Below, one piece after another: positions 1-12,229 of a stretch of DNA of 46,721 nt. How positions within the stretch are numbered: the first letter of the stretch is position 1; every line of letters begins with the position of its first letter. The notes below the pieces were generated by a model. The model saw nothing but the letters and a program-made list of their open reading frames with translations, was not told the origin of the DNA and searched no databases. The translations under genes and the position numbers were made by a program. This DNA comes from Xanthobacteraceae bacterium (GTDB lineage: Bacteria; Pseudomonadota; Alphaproteobacteria; Rhizobiales; Xanthobacteraceae): contig JANQIP010000169.1 in NCBI GenBank assembly GCA_028282095.1, forward strand, positions 1 through 46,721, given 5' to 3'.

Positions 1-677
1 ACGCCGTAATAGACGAGATACATCGTGCCGGCGACGGCGGCGAGGGCGGCGCCGATGATGAAGGTGATGGAGATGGTGCGGTCGACATTGACCCCGAGCA
101 GCGCCGCCATCTTCTGGTCCTGCTCGCAGGCGCGCTGGGCGCGGCCGAGCGCGGTCCGGCTCACCACATACCAGAACACGGCAAGCAGCGCGGCGGTCAC
201 GACCCAAACCAGGAGCTGCTTGTAGGACAGAGTGACGTCGTAGCCGTCCACCGACATCAGCACGAACTCGCCGGAGATCAGCGGCGGAATCGACTTGTTG
301 CGCGGGCCCTGCGCCACCTGGACGAAGTTCATGAGGAAGATCGACATGCCGATCGCCGAGATCAGCGGGGCGAGGCGGAACGATCCACGCAGCGGTCGGT
401 AGGCAAACCGCTCGATCGCCCAGCTCACGAGCGAGGTCAGCACCATCGCCACGATGAGAACGATGATGAGCGCCAGCGCGATCGCGCCGATGCCGAGCCA
501 GAGCGTGAGCACCAGGAAGGTGATCAGCGCGATGAAGGCCGACACCATGAACACGTCGCCATGGGAGAAGTTCACCATGCCGATGATGCCGAACACCATG
601 GTATAGCCGATCGCGATCAGGCCGTAGATCGAGCCTAGCGTGAGACCGTTGATGAGCTGCTGAAGAAAGACTTCCAT
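1..677 (-). CDS. livH: Branched-chain amino acid ABC transporter permease LivH (3' end outside window)
   Basis: One of the two inner-membrane permeases of high-affinity Leu/Ile/Val (or related amino acid/amide) importers. Translating the minus strand from the ATG at 677 gives about 225 residues that run off the window edge, against about 290-300 for the family. The N-terminus carries the typical LivH stretch GLTLGSIYGLIAIGYTMVFG, then NFSHGDVFM. The loop YRPLRGSFRLAPLISAIGMS (about residues 91-110) is diagnostic. Several strongly hydrophobic helices are visible, and the EQD...LLG region follows at about residues 186-195. The livM/F/G/K partners would lie beyond position 1. The start is chosen because the family begins with M(E)xFLQQLxNGL. 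Substrate specificity cannot be read from the sequence. Confidence 0.93.
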   Translation of the reverse strand, partial: MEVFLQQLINGLTLGSIYGLIAIGYTMVFGIIGMVNFSHGDVFMVSAFIALITFLVLTLWLGIGAIALALIIVLIVAMVLTSLVSWAIERFAYRPLRGSFRLAPLISAIGMSIFLMNFVQVAQGPRNKSIPPLISGEFVLMSVDGYDVTLSYKQLLVWVVTAALLAVFWYVVSRTALGRAQRACEQDQKMAALLGVNVDRTISITFIIGAALAAVAGTMYLVYYG

Positions 678-1376
678 CCGTCCGCCACGACTATTGAGCC
701 TGTTACGCTCGGGTTGGTTCAAATCCGGCGCGCTCCCGCGGCTGCGGGAACGCGATCGTCTTGCGTAATCCCTGGAGCGCGAGTCGATCGCGCTCCATTT
801 CTCTTTGTTTGTCGCATGATCTTGTCCGAAAAGTCTGCCAACTTTTCGGGATCATGCTTGAGAGCGCGATGGTCTCGGGTTGAGTCAATCGCGCTCTCTC
901 TTTGTTTTGTCGCATGATCTTGTCCGAAAAGTCTGCCAACTTTTCGGGATCATGCTTGAGAGCGCGATGGTCTCGGATGGAGTCAATCGCGCTCTCTCCC
1001 TTTGTTTTGTCGCATGATCTTTTCCGAAAAGTCTGCCAACTTTTCGGGATCATGCTCTGAAGCTCATTCCGTCTTCTCAGAATCGGAATTCGCTCCAGCT
1101 GTTTTTCTTGTGTACGTTTTTTCTGTGCCGAACCGGCGCGTGCTGCTGGGACATCCACCGAAGTCCCCGCGAGCCGCAGGCGCCAGCGGACCGCCCGACC
1201 GGCCCACTGCACCGCACAACACTCCGATTCAAACTCCCCCGCTCCCGGCAACCCGGCGATACTGATCGGCTCCAGTCCGGCACCAGCACCAGCACCCATT
1301 GCACCCGGCAAGACAAGGTTAGCAGGGCCGTCCGCCTCCGGCAACGCGCAACGGTGGCGCAGGGCCCGAAAGCTAC
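678..1376. other. Intergenic stretch with tandem palindromes, no convincing gene
   Basis: About 700 bases between livH and the coxG-pcaD gene. Positions 814-1055 hold three REP-like palindromes. The part 1056-1376 is GC-rich without a recognisable domain. A 225-codon minus-strand frame crosses the whole stretch, including all three palindromes, and starts with GTG overlapping the pcaD stop as GTGA. Its composition (Arg/Ser rich, repeat-derived C-terminal half with the same peptide recurring) argues against a real protein. Confidence 0.6.
814..1055. repeat. Tandem array of three REP-like palindromes
   Basis: Three near-identical 44-bp palindromes at 814-857, 912-955 and 1012-1055 (outer arms GCATGATC/GATCATGC, inner arms CCGAAAAGT/ACTTTTCGG). 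They are spaced 98 and 100 bp apart. The spacers carry GAGCGCGAT...ATCGCGCTC, the second palindrome that accompanies many other copies of this family in the window. Confidence 0.95.
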
Positions 1377-2675
1377 TCACGCGGTCAGGAAACCGAGCAC
1401 CTCGGCATTGAAGGCGTCGGGCCGCTCGACACAGGAAATATGCGCCGCGTCAAGAATGGTGAGCTGGGCGCCGGCGATGCGGCTGCGGATGAACTCGGCC
1501 GCCTCGATGGTTGTCGAATTGTCGTGGCGGCCGGCGATCACCAGTGTTGGTGCCGCGATCTTCGCCAGAATCTCGCGGTGGTCCATGTCGCGGACGGCGG
1601 CGGCGCAGGCGATATAGCCGTCGACCGGGGTCGACACCAGCATGTGGCGGAAATGCTCGATCGTTTTCGGCTCGCCCGCGTGGAAATCCTTGGTGAACCA
1701 CATCCCGAGCACCGTGTCGGCAATCGTCCCGACGCCGCCTTCGCTCACCGTCTTGATACGCTCATGCCACGGGTCCTTGAGGGGGTAGTAGCAAGAGGTG
1801 TTTGAGAGCACGAGCCGGTCGATACGCTCGGGCGCGTTCGCCGCCAGCCACTGGCCCACCATGCCACCGATGGACAGGCCGCAAAAATTCACCCGGTCGA
1901 GGCCGAGCCGGTCCATGATCGCGAGGTCATCGCGCGCGAGCCGCTCCATGTCGTAGGGGCCAGGCGCGACGCCCGAGCGCCCGTGCCCGCGGCGATCATA
2001 GCTCACCACCCGGAAGTGCCGCGCAAACGGCGCGATCTGGTGCTTCCACATGGACAGATCGACCCCGAGCGAGTTCGAAAACATGAGCACGGGCGCCGTC
2101 TCGGGTCCCACGACTTCGACGTGAAGCGGGCAACCGTCGTCGGATTGGATGACCGGCATTTGCGAATCCTCAATGGATGGGATGCGTGGGGAGGGGCCAT
2201 CGGCCTCGCCTGAACCGGGCGTGACGGCTTCCGTGCTCACCGCCGCGGCAAAGTTCTTGAAAAACTCGTCGGCGAGTTTTTTCGAAGAGCCCAGAACGAG
2301 CCGTTGGCCGAGCTGGGCGATCTTGCCGCCGATCTGGGCCTCCACATGATAGGAAAGTAGCGTTCCGGCCTCGTTGTCGACGAGAGAGACCGCCGCGGTG
2401 CCGCGCGCGAAGCCCGCGATCCCGCCTTCGCCGTCGCCCGAGATGCGGTAGCTATTGGGCGGGTCGAGGTCGCTCAGGCGCACTTTGCCTTTCCAGCGCG
2501 CCTTAACCGGACCGATCTTGGTCACGGCGACGGCCTGGAATTCGGTGTCGGAGAGCTTTTCCAGGTGTTCGCAGCCGGGAATGCAGCTGCGCAGCATATC
2601 GGGATCGTTGAGCTTCGCCCACACCGTCTCGCGCGCCGCCGGCAGCTCCACCTCTCCCGTCAATGCGATTGCCAT
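1377..2675 (-). CDS. In-frame fusion: CoxG-like SRPBCC domain plus PcaD-like alpha/beta hydrolase
   Basis: A single 432-aa frame with two families. Residues 1-150 match carbon monoxide dehydrogenase subunit G (CoxG, SRPBCC fold): MAIALTGEVELP, LNDPDMLRSCIPGCEHLEK, AVTKIGPVKARWKGKV and IGGKIAQLGQRL. From about residue 173 it is a 3-oxoadipate enol-lactonase (PcaD)-type alpha/beta hydrolase with nucleophile Ser in CGLSIGGMVGQ, Asp in GRHDNST and His in AAHISCVE. The PcaD part opens at an internal ATG at 2159 preceded by GAGGA, so it may also be translated separately. No stop separates the two parts. The start at 2675 is chosen from the CoxG family N-terminus and an AAGGAAA ribosome site; a longer frame to 2726 has no family support. 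PcaD converts 3-oxoadipate enol-lactone to 3-oxoadipate in the beta-ketoadipate pathway. CoxG-like proteins help molybdenum hydroxylases, and no such subunits are in view. Confidence 0.85.
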   Translation of the reverse strand: MAIALTGEVELPAARETVWAKLNDPDMLRSCIPGCEHLEKLSDTEFQAVAVTKIGPVKARWKGKVRLSDLDPPNSYRISGDGEGGIAGFARGTAAVSLVDNEAGTLLSYHVEAQIGGKIAQLGQRLVLGSSKKLADEFFKNFAAAVSTEAVTPGSGEADGPSPRIPSIEDSQMPVIQSDDGCPLHVEVVGPETAPVLMFSNSLGVDLSMWKHQIAPFARHFRVVSYDRRGHGRSGVAPGPYDMERLARDDLAIMDRLGLDRVNFCGLSIGGMVGQWLAANAPERIDRLVLSNTSCYYPLKDPWHERIKTVSEGGVGTIADTVLGMWFTKDFHAGEPKTIEHFRHMLVSTPVDGYIACAAAVRDMDHREILAKIAAPTLVIAGRHDNSTTIEAAEFIRSRIAGAQLTILDAAHISCVERPDAFNAEVLGFLTA

Positions 2676-2807
2676 CGAACCGGTTTCCTTAGCGCTGGTT
2701 CGCTTGCGCGGAGACGAGCGAACCACTTGCCCTTAAGATTCACAACTTCACCGGACAATGGCAGATTGGTCCAGCGACAAATTTGCCGCCGCGTTGGACA
2801 TTTGACC

Positions 2808-3089
2808 TCACTCGCCTTCCCAGGGCCGAAGTCGCGCGCCGTGGCGGACATAGTGGATGATCACTTCGTCCTCGCCGACTTCATAAACGAGTAGATAGTT
2901 GCCGACGGGAAATCGCCGGAACCTCGATTTGCGTGTCGCCTCGCCCATATATGGCGTCCGAGCGATGCGTGCGGCAGCCTCCTCAATACGGGCCGCAAGC
3001 CGCGCCGCAGCGTGTCGGTTGTCTTGCGCTATGTATGAGAGTATCTCGTCAAGATCGGCGAGCGCGCCACGTTCAAACCGAAGTTTCAT
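2808..3089 (-). CDS. RelE/ParE-family toxin of a toxin-antitoxin pair
   Basis: A 93-aa protein of the ParE/RelE superfamily: N-terminal LRFERGALADLDEILSYIA helix, ARLAARIEEAAARIARTP helix, then FPVGNYLLVYEVGEDEVII and YVRHGARLRPW at the C-terminus. The layout (alpha hairpin packed on a C-terminal beta sheet) and the R...RH residues fit ParE-type rather than ribosome-dependent RelE enzymes. ParE members inhibit DNA gyrase, but the target here is inferred only from family. The start overlaps the antitoxin stop by four bases (ATGA), indicating translational coupling, with the antitoxin made first. Confidence 0.88.
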   Translation of the reverse strand: MKLRFERGALADLDEILSYIAQDNRHAAARLAARIEEAAARIARTPYMGEATRKSRFRRFPVGNYLLVYEVGEDEVIIHYVRHGARLRPWEGE

Positions 3090-3307
3090 GCGTTGCGATA
3101 ACGTCTGAACAACGCCTCGACCGCCTCATTGCTCGCGAGGTCTCGCCGCGCGGCACGCTCTTCAATGATCTTCCATTCCTCATCCGTGAGATCGTCGGCC
3201 GCAGCCGATTGCTCAAGCTCCTGAACAAAGCGTACGACCTTGTCCTGATCCTCCTGAGGCCAGGTCAACACGCGTTCAAGGATTTCTTTCACCTGTTCCT
3301 TGGTCAT
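3086..3307 (-). CDS. Antitoxin partner of the ParE-type toxin
   Basis: A 73-aa acidic helical protein, MTKEQVKEILERVLTWPQED at the N-terminus and LTDEEWKIIEERAARRDLAS toward the C-terminus. It sits immediately upstream of and overlaps the toxin gene. Proteins of this shape are commonly found with ParE/RelE toxins in rhizobia. I do not recognise a ribbon-helix-helix or Phd fold with certainty. Autoregulation would act in the roughly 160 bp upstream (3308-3468), where I see no clear operator. Confidence 0.82.
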   Translation of the reverse strand: MTKEQVKEILERVLTWPQEDQDKVVRFVQELEQSAAADDLTDEEWKIIEERAARRDLASNEAVEALFRRYRNA

Positions 3308-3468
3308 GGCCGTAATATACCAAGGCTACCCAGTTGGACCAACGCCAAGAACCGAAGTTAAGTTCAAGCTCCGGCGGTTCCGCCAATCAAGCTATATCAT
3401 AGGCTCAGACCGCCTTTTGGGGAACGGGGCAGTTTCGGCTCGCTCGCTTGATCGAGCCGGGGACGGCG

Positions 3469-4410
3469 TCAGCGGGCGTAGGGAATCGGCGGGCCTGCTA
3501 CGGCCGGTGCTGCTATGGCCGACGGTGCGATCGCAGGTCGCGCGAGCGGCAAGGGCACGGGCCGGTGCACCAGCCGGCGACCTTTCTTTCGCGGGGTGCG
3601 GATCGCGCAGAACGCCCGGACCGCATTGGTGACGGCGGCGCTGATCGCCGACTGGCGCTCGGGCGTTGCCATCAGCAGCTCCTCGTCGCGATTGATGATC
3701 GAGCCGGCTTCGAGCAGGACCGCGGGCACACGCGTGTGTTTGAGCACGATGAGCTTATCGTAGAGGTAGACGCCGGCTTCGCGGTCGACAAGCCGGCGGC
3801 GCCGATGACCCATGAAGCGCTCGGTGTAATGCGGCGCATATTGCAGTCCGTGCGCCCTCAATTCCCGGCCCAGCAGCCGGGCGAACATAAGGCTCGCCCG
3901 CCTTGCACCATTGTACCGGGAGATGAACAGCGAATGGCCGCGAAACCGGTCGCTGTAACTTCGCTCCACGCCCTGATAGGTCCAGCGCTTCAGGAACCAG
4001 TCCGGCACCGAATCGTGATGGATGGAAAGGAAAAGATCGGCCGAAAGGCGGTGCGCGCGGATCACCCGCTTGAACAGTCCGCGCGGCGGCGGCTCGACGG
4101 TGACCATGAACACGGTGCGCGTGAAGCCGGCGGCGACGAGGTCGCGCTCAATGACCCGGGCGAGGCGCAGGTTGAATGCATACTCGTAAACACCGCGCGC
4201 ACTTTTGGCGCCGGGCACGTCGGCGGTATGGCCGACATCGAGCACCACGCGGAACGCTTTTGTATCGCACATCGCGCCGCGCGAGTGCGCGCCCGATCGC
4301 GCAGACGACGCGCTGGCGGTCTCGCCTTTGGCGGCGGTCACACCGCCAAATGGTACGAGTCCCGACAAGATGACGGTCGAGACCGCCGCCCGACGAAGCC
4401 AACGGGTCAT
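3469..4410 (-). CDS. N-acetylmuramoyl-L-alanine amidase (Amidase_3), exported
   Basis: Zinc amidase that cleaves the amide bond between MurNAc and the stem peptide in the periplasm. It starts at 4410 (MTRWLRRAA...), preceded by a GGAGGG ribosome site 5 nt away; an upstream in-frame ATG at 4437 lacks one. Residues 1-30 form a signal peptide. The zinc ligands appear as His in DVGHTADVPG, Glu in GVYEYAFN and His in SIHHDS, and the catalytic Glu in VLLEAGSIINRDEE. The 313-aa length includes an unusual Arg-rich insert around RFMGHRRRRLVDRE and a Pro/Ala-rich C-terminal tail of about 40 residues. It has neither an AMIN domain nor a LysM domain. Confidence 0.9.
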   Translation of the reverse strand: MTRWLRRAAVSTVILSGLVPFGGVTAAKGETASASSARSGAHSRGAMCDTKAFRVVLDVGHTADVPGAKSARGVYEYAFNLRLARVIERDLVAAGFTRTVFMVTVEPPPRGLFKRVIRAHRLSADLFLSIHHDSVPDWFLKRWTYQGVERSYSDRFRGHSLFISRYNGARRASLMFARLLGRELRAHGLQYAPHYTERFMGHRRRRLVDREAGVYLYDKLIVLKHTRVPAVLLEAGSIINRDEELLMATPERQSAISAAVTNAVRAFCAIRTPRKKGRRLVHRPVPLPLARPAIAPSAIAAPAVAGPPIPYAR

Positions 4411-4656
4411 GCGCCCTCCGGTTCTGTTTCTGCGCATCGGTCAGTTTCGCCCACGTCGGCAAAGGCCAAGCACTCGAATGCGGCCGTTTTGGGCAAGATC
4501 ATTTGTCGGAAGATGTTCTTAAGCCGAAGGAAATGTGTCAGCCGAAAGGCCCTGCCTGTCGGGACGAAAGAGAATCTGTCGATCGTTTGAGAAAGAAGAG
4601 CTCGGGTGGCGCAGGTGCTCTGTCGCGCTCCAGGAGCGGCTTGTCCTCTTGCCGAG

Positions 4657-4767
4657 CTATCTGCCCGCTTCGGGCGTATCTCGCCCGAACCAAAGATAGG
4701 CTGCCACGCCGAGGCCGAGCACGGCAATCGGCAGGACGAAGAAGGTGTAGATCTGCAGCACCGTCAT
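4657..4767 (-). CDS. 36-aa single-pass membrane peptide, function unknown
   Basis: Minus-strand ATG at 4767 with CGGAG about 6 nt upstream. The product starts MTVLQIYTFFVLP, has one hydrophobic helix of about 20 residues (FFVLPIAVLGLGVAAYLWF) and a short charged tail GRDTPEAGR. The size and layout resemble small accessory subunits of membrane complexes, but no family is recognised. It stands alone between the amidase and sdhE. Confidence 0.5.
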   Translation of the reverse strand: MTVLQIYTFFVLPIAVLGLGVAAYLWFGRDTPEAGR

Positions 4768-5026
4768 GGCCGGCTCCGGCAATTGGCGTTTGCGGGACCA
4801 GGCTGGTATTACGACAGGTGCGTTTAGGCAGATATCGCGATCCTGAAAGATCGACCGTGTTTCTCGGCGAGGGGCGGGCCAAAAAACTCGCCCCTTTGCC
4901 TTGCGCGCCACCCCCGCTATATCATCGCCCACGACAAGAAGTTCGTGCCCGGCTCCGTCCGGGCTTTTGGCGTTGCGCCGGTGGCGCCGAGACGAACGCG
5001 GAATCGGCAGACAAGAAGGAGCAGCG

Positions 5027-5318
5027 ATGACGGGATCGACACGGTCGAGCGCGGGCCTGGATGAGCGGCGGCGCCGGCTGCTCTTTCGCGCCTGGCGGCG
5101 CGGCACGCGCGAGCTCGACCTGATCATGGGGCGCTTTGCCGACGCGGCAATCGCGACCATGTCGGAGGCCGAGGTCGAGGAGTTCGAGCAGCTCTGTGCG
5201 GTGCCGGACCTCGAACTCTATGCCTGGGTGGTCGGGAATGGCCCGGTGCCAGAAAAGCACGACACCGACCTGTTCCGGCGCCTATGCGCCTTCAACCATG
5301 CAGCCGCGGTGGGCTTGG

Positions 5319-5338
<20 letters not shown>
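5027..5338 (+). CDS. sdhE: FAD assembly factor SdhE (succinate dehydrogenase assembly factor 2)
   Basis: A 103-aa cytoplasmic protein that promotes covalent flavinylation of SdhA. It has the family signature RRLLFRAWRRGTRELDLIMG (about residues 15-34), equivalent to the RGxxE motif, followed by the FEQLCAVPDLELYAWV segment. The start at 5027 is set by an AAGGAG ribosome site 6 nt upstream. The last 20 bases overlap the start of mfd. This sdhE-mfd adjacency is common in Hyphomicrobiales. Confidence 0.95.
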
Positions 5339-8852
<3,514 letters not shown>

Positions 8853-8934
8853 GCGCTGGATCACTTGACGGTAAGCTGATGTGGACGGTATGCAACACCT
8901 ACCCGCATTTTGATCGCCGTCGTGATCTGTCGGT

Positions 8935-9330
8935 ATGCAGGCGAGCACCCCCGCGCCGGCAACGACCGCGCCGGCGTCCGTACCGCATAAGGCGAAGACC
9001 ACGACGGCCCCCTCGCTCGGGCGCGATGCGCCGTCGCAAGCCGCCGTTCGATCGTGGAAGCGTCGCGTCCTTGTCCGCCTCGAACGCAGGAAGCGATATC
9101 CGAAGGCAGCGCGACAGCGCGGCGAGCAGGGCGTTGCCCGTCTTTCCTTTTCCATCGACCGCAAGGGCCGGCTGCTCTCAAGACGTATAGAACGCAGTTC
9201 GGGGTCACGTACGCTGGACAGAGAGGCGCTTGCTCTTGCCCGGCGCGCCAGTCCGTTTCCGCCGCCGCCGCGCGGCCTGGGAGGAAAGACAATCAAGCTC
9301 GTCATACCGATCAGATTCAATGTGCGATAG
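8935..9330 (+). pseudogene. TonB C-terminal domain without membrane anchor (probable remnant)
   Basis: A 131-aa frame with a complete TonB C-terminal domain (RYPKAARQRGEQGVARLSFS, IDRKGRL, RSSGSRTLDREAL, ASPFPPPP) after a short Pro/Ala/Thr-rich linker. TonB normally has an N-terminal membrane helix that couples to ExbB/ExbD. Here an in-frame TGA at 8923 closes the frame 12 bases before the ATG, and only 82 bases separate it from mfd, so no anchor can be encoded. TonB transmits energy to outer-membrane receptors for siderophores, heme or cobalamin, which fits the ABC importer that follows. It could be a decayed tonB or a short periplasmic TonB-like protein lacking a signal. Confidence 0.6.
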
Positions 9331-10261
9331 CAGCCACCGCAGGCGTCCGGGTCAGCGGACCAAGCCGAGGAAGAAGGCCGCGCTGCCCTCGCGGCGTGCC
9401 CTCATCGGCACGGCGATGATCGCCGTGGCCGCGCTCGTGGGGCATGCCGTGAATGCCGAGACGGCGGACCGGCCGAACAAGCCGCGCCGGATCGTGTCGC
9501 TCAATCTCTGCACCGACGACCTGGTGCTGCGATTGGCCGATCGCGCGAATGTCGCATCGGTGAGTTGGTTATCGCGTGACCGCGGTATTTCAAACGTTGC
9601 CGATCTTGCGATGCAAGTGCCGATCAATAACGGATTTGCCGAGCAGGTCATCCCGCTCGATCCGGACCTCGTTTTCGCCGGCCGTTATACCGCACGCCCG
9701 GCGGTGGCGCTGCTCAAGCGTGCGGGTTTCAAGGTCCTTGAGATCGACATTGCGCGCAGCCTTGATGAGGTTCGCGACCAGATCCGCATGGTCGCGGGCG
9801 CGGTCGGCGAGCCGGAACGCGGCGAGCGCCTCATCGCTGAAATGGATGCGCGGCTCGACGAGCTTGCGCGCAAGGTGCCGCGGCGGCGGCTGCGGGTGCT
9901 GGTGCTCAACCCGAACGGCTTTACCTCCGGCGCCGGTTCGCTGGTCGATTCGATCATCGTGGCCGCCGGACTGAAGAACGCGGCGGCCGACCTCGGGTAC
10001 ACCGGCTTCGGTCAAATGCCTCTGGAAAAAGTGGCCACGAGCGATGTGGATGTCCTCATCCTGAATGGCCGCCACGACGGTCTGCCGTCCTTGGCGACCG
10101 AACTGTTGCATCATCCTGTTCTTGCGCGGCTGCCGCCCCGAACCGCGTTGTTTGCTCTCCCACCGCGATTTTGGAGCTGTGGCGGGCCGGCCATGGTGGA
10201 AGCGATCGAAAGGCTCTCGCACATTGCGGCCGGGCTGCGTGCGACGGAGCCGTCCGAATGA
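9320..10261 (+). CDS. Periplasmic binding protein of an iron-siderophore/heme/cobalamin ABC importer
   Basis: BtuF/FhuD-type (class III) substrate-binding protein of 313 aa. The N-terminus has an Arg-rich region, then SRRALIGTAMIAVAALVG...A, resembling a twin-arginine signal. The mature part starts RRIVSLNLCTDDLVLRLADR, with PDLVFAGRYTARPAVALLKR and the long backbone helix typical of the fold. The first ATG (9320) overlaps the end of the TonB-like frame by 11 bases. The gene ends in an ATGA overlap with the permease gene. Whether the ligand is ferric siderophore, heme or B12 cannot be decided; no cobalamin riboswitch is seen upstream. Confidence 0.88.
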   Translation: MCDSSHRRRPGQRTKPRKKAALPSRRALIGTAMIAVAALVGHAVNAETADRPNKPRRIVSLNLCTDDLVLRLADRANVASVSWLSRDRGISNVADLAMQVPINNGFAEQVIPLDPDLVFAGRYTARPAVALLKRAGFKVLEIDIARSLDEVRDQIRMVAGAVGEPERGERLIAEMDARLDELARKVPRRRLRVLVLNPNGFTSGAGSLVDSIIVAAGLKNAAADLGYTGFGQMPLEKVATSDVDVLILNGRHDGLPSLATELLHHPVLARLPPRTALFALPPRFWSCGGPAMVEAIERLSHIAAGLRATEPSE

Positions 10262-11277
10262 GGAGCGAGGCCGCCGCCGAGCAACACGCCCGGTCCTATC
10301 CCACGCTGGTTATCGGCCTTGCCGCGCTGGTCTTGGCGCTGTTCTGCATCTCGCTTGCCATTGGCTATGCGCCGCTCGACCTGAAGCAGGCTATCGGCGA
10401 CGCCGTTGCCGGGCGGCCGACGCTTGCCGCGCTCGTGCTGACGGAATTGCGGCTGCCGCGGGCATTGATCGGCGCGCTTGTCGGGTTCAGCCTCGGCATA
10501 ACGGGTGCGGCGATGCAGGGATTGATGCGCAATCCGCTGGCCGAGCCCGGCATTATCGGCATATCGGGCGCTGCCGCGTTGGGCGCGGTGACGACCTTCT
10601 ATTTCGGGATTGCCGGCACCGTGTCGCTGGCCCTGCCGCTCGGCGGCATCGCGGGTGCGGCGGCGGCGACGTTCTTGTTGTTCGTCCTCGCCGGAGGCGG
10701 CGTCGGGACCATGACGCTCATCCTGGCGGGCGTTGCCATCAACAGCTTCGCCGGCGCGCTCACCTCGCTGGCGCTGAATCTATCGCCCAATCCCTATGCC
10801 GTGAGCGAGATCGTATTCTGGCTCATGGGGTCCTTCGCCGATCGCGGCATGCCTTATGTTCTCCTGGTCACGCCAATGATGGCGATCGGCTGGGCCTTGT
10901 TGCTCGCCGCCGGCCCGGCGCTCGACGGGCTGACGCTGGGTGAGGATACGGCAAAGAGCCTTGGGTTCGACGTCGGGCGCCTGCGACTGCAGCTTGTCGG
11001 CGGCGCGGCCTTGTCGGTCGGCAGCGCGGTGGCGGTGACCGGCGCGATCGGTTTCGTCGGACTGGTGGTGCCGCATCTGCTCCGGCCGCTGGTCGAATCC
11101 CGGCCGGGCCCGCTGCTGCTGGTGAGCGGCCTTGGCGGTGCCGCCTTGACGCTCGCGGCCGATATCATGGTGCGGCTCATTCCAGTCACGCCGGAGCTTA
11201 AGATCGGCGTCGTCACGGCGATCATCGGCGCGCCGTTTCTCTTCAGCCTGATCTATCGATTGCGCGCGGAGGCCTAG
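10258..11277 (+). CDS. FecCD/BtuC-family ABC transporter permease
   Basis: A 339-aa inner-membrane permease with about ten helices. Family landmarks are RLPRALIGALVGFSLGITGA and AMQGLMRNPLAEPGIIGISG near residues 61-104, and GAIGFVGLVVPHLLRPL near residues 262-278, which contacts the ATPase. The start at 10258 overlaps the preceding stop (ATGA), so translation is coupled. It forms the channel with the binding protein before it and the ATPase after it. A REP-like palindrome begins one base after its stop codon. Confidence 0.94.
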   Translation: MRSEAAAEQHARSYPTLVIGLAALVLALFCISLAIGYAPLDLKQAIGDAVAGRPTLAALVLTELRLPRALIGALVGFSLGITGAAMQGLMRNPLAEPGIIGISGAAALGAVTTFYFGIAGTVSLALPLGGIAGAAAATFLLFVLAGGGVGTMTLILAGVAINSFAGALTSLALNLSPNPYAVSEIVFWLMGSFADRGMPYVLLVTPMMAIGWALLLAAGPALDGLTLGEDTAKSLGFDVGRLRLQLVGGAALSVGSAVAVTGAIGFVGLVVPHLLRPLVESRPGPLLLVSGLGGAALTLAADIMVRLIPVTPELKIGVVTAIIGAPFLFSLIYRLRAEA

Positions 11278-11278
11278 A

Positions 11279-11321
11279 GCATGATCCCGAAAAGTTGCAG
11301 ACTTTTCGGACAAGATCATGC
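11279..11321. repeat. REP-like palindrome between permease and ATPase genes
   Basis: A 43-bp palindrome (GCATGATCCCGAAAAGT...GATCATGC) inserted in the importer operon. The ATG inside its 3' arm (11318) opens a frame that continues into the ATPase gene. Confidence 0.95.
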
Positions 11322-11377
11322 GACAGAACAAAGAGAAAGGGAGCGTAACCGATTCAACTCAAACGGATCAGCCTCTA

Positions 11378-12229
<852 letters not shown>

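Noticed and set aside
703..1380. 225-codon minus-strand frame starting with GTG that overlaps the pcaD stop
   Set aside because: It runs through all three REP palindromes, so its C-terminal half is a repeated peptide translated from repeat DNA; no domain is visible.
8860..8940. Cobalamin riboswitch or Fur/Irr box before the importer operon
   Set aside because: Only 82 bases separate mfd from the TonB-like frame, and no conserved B12-box or inverted iron box could be recognised.
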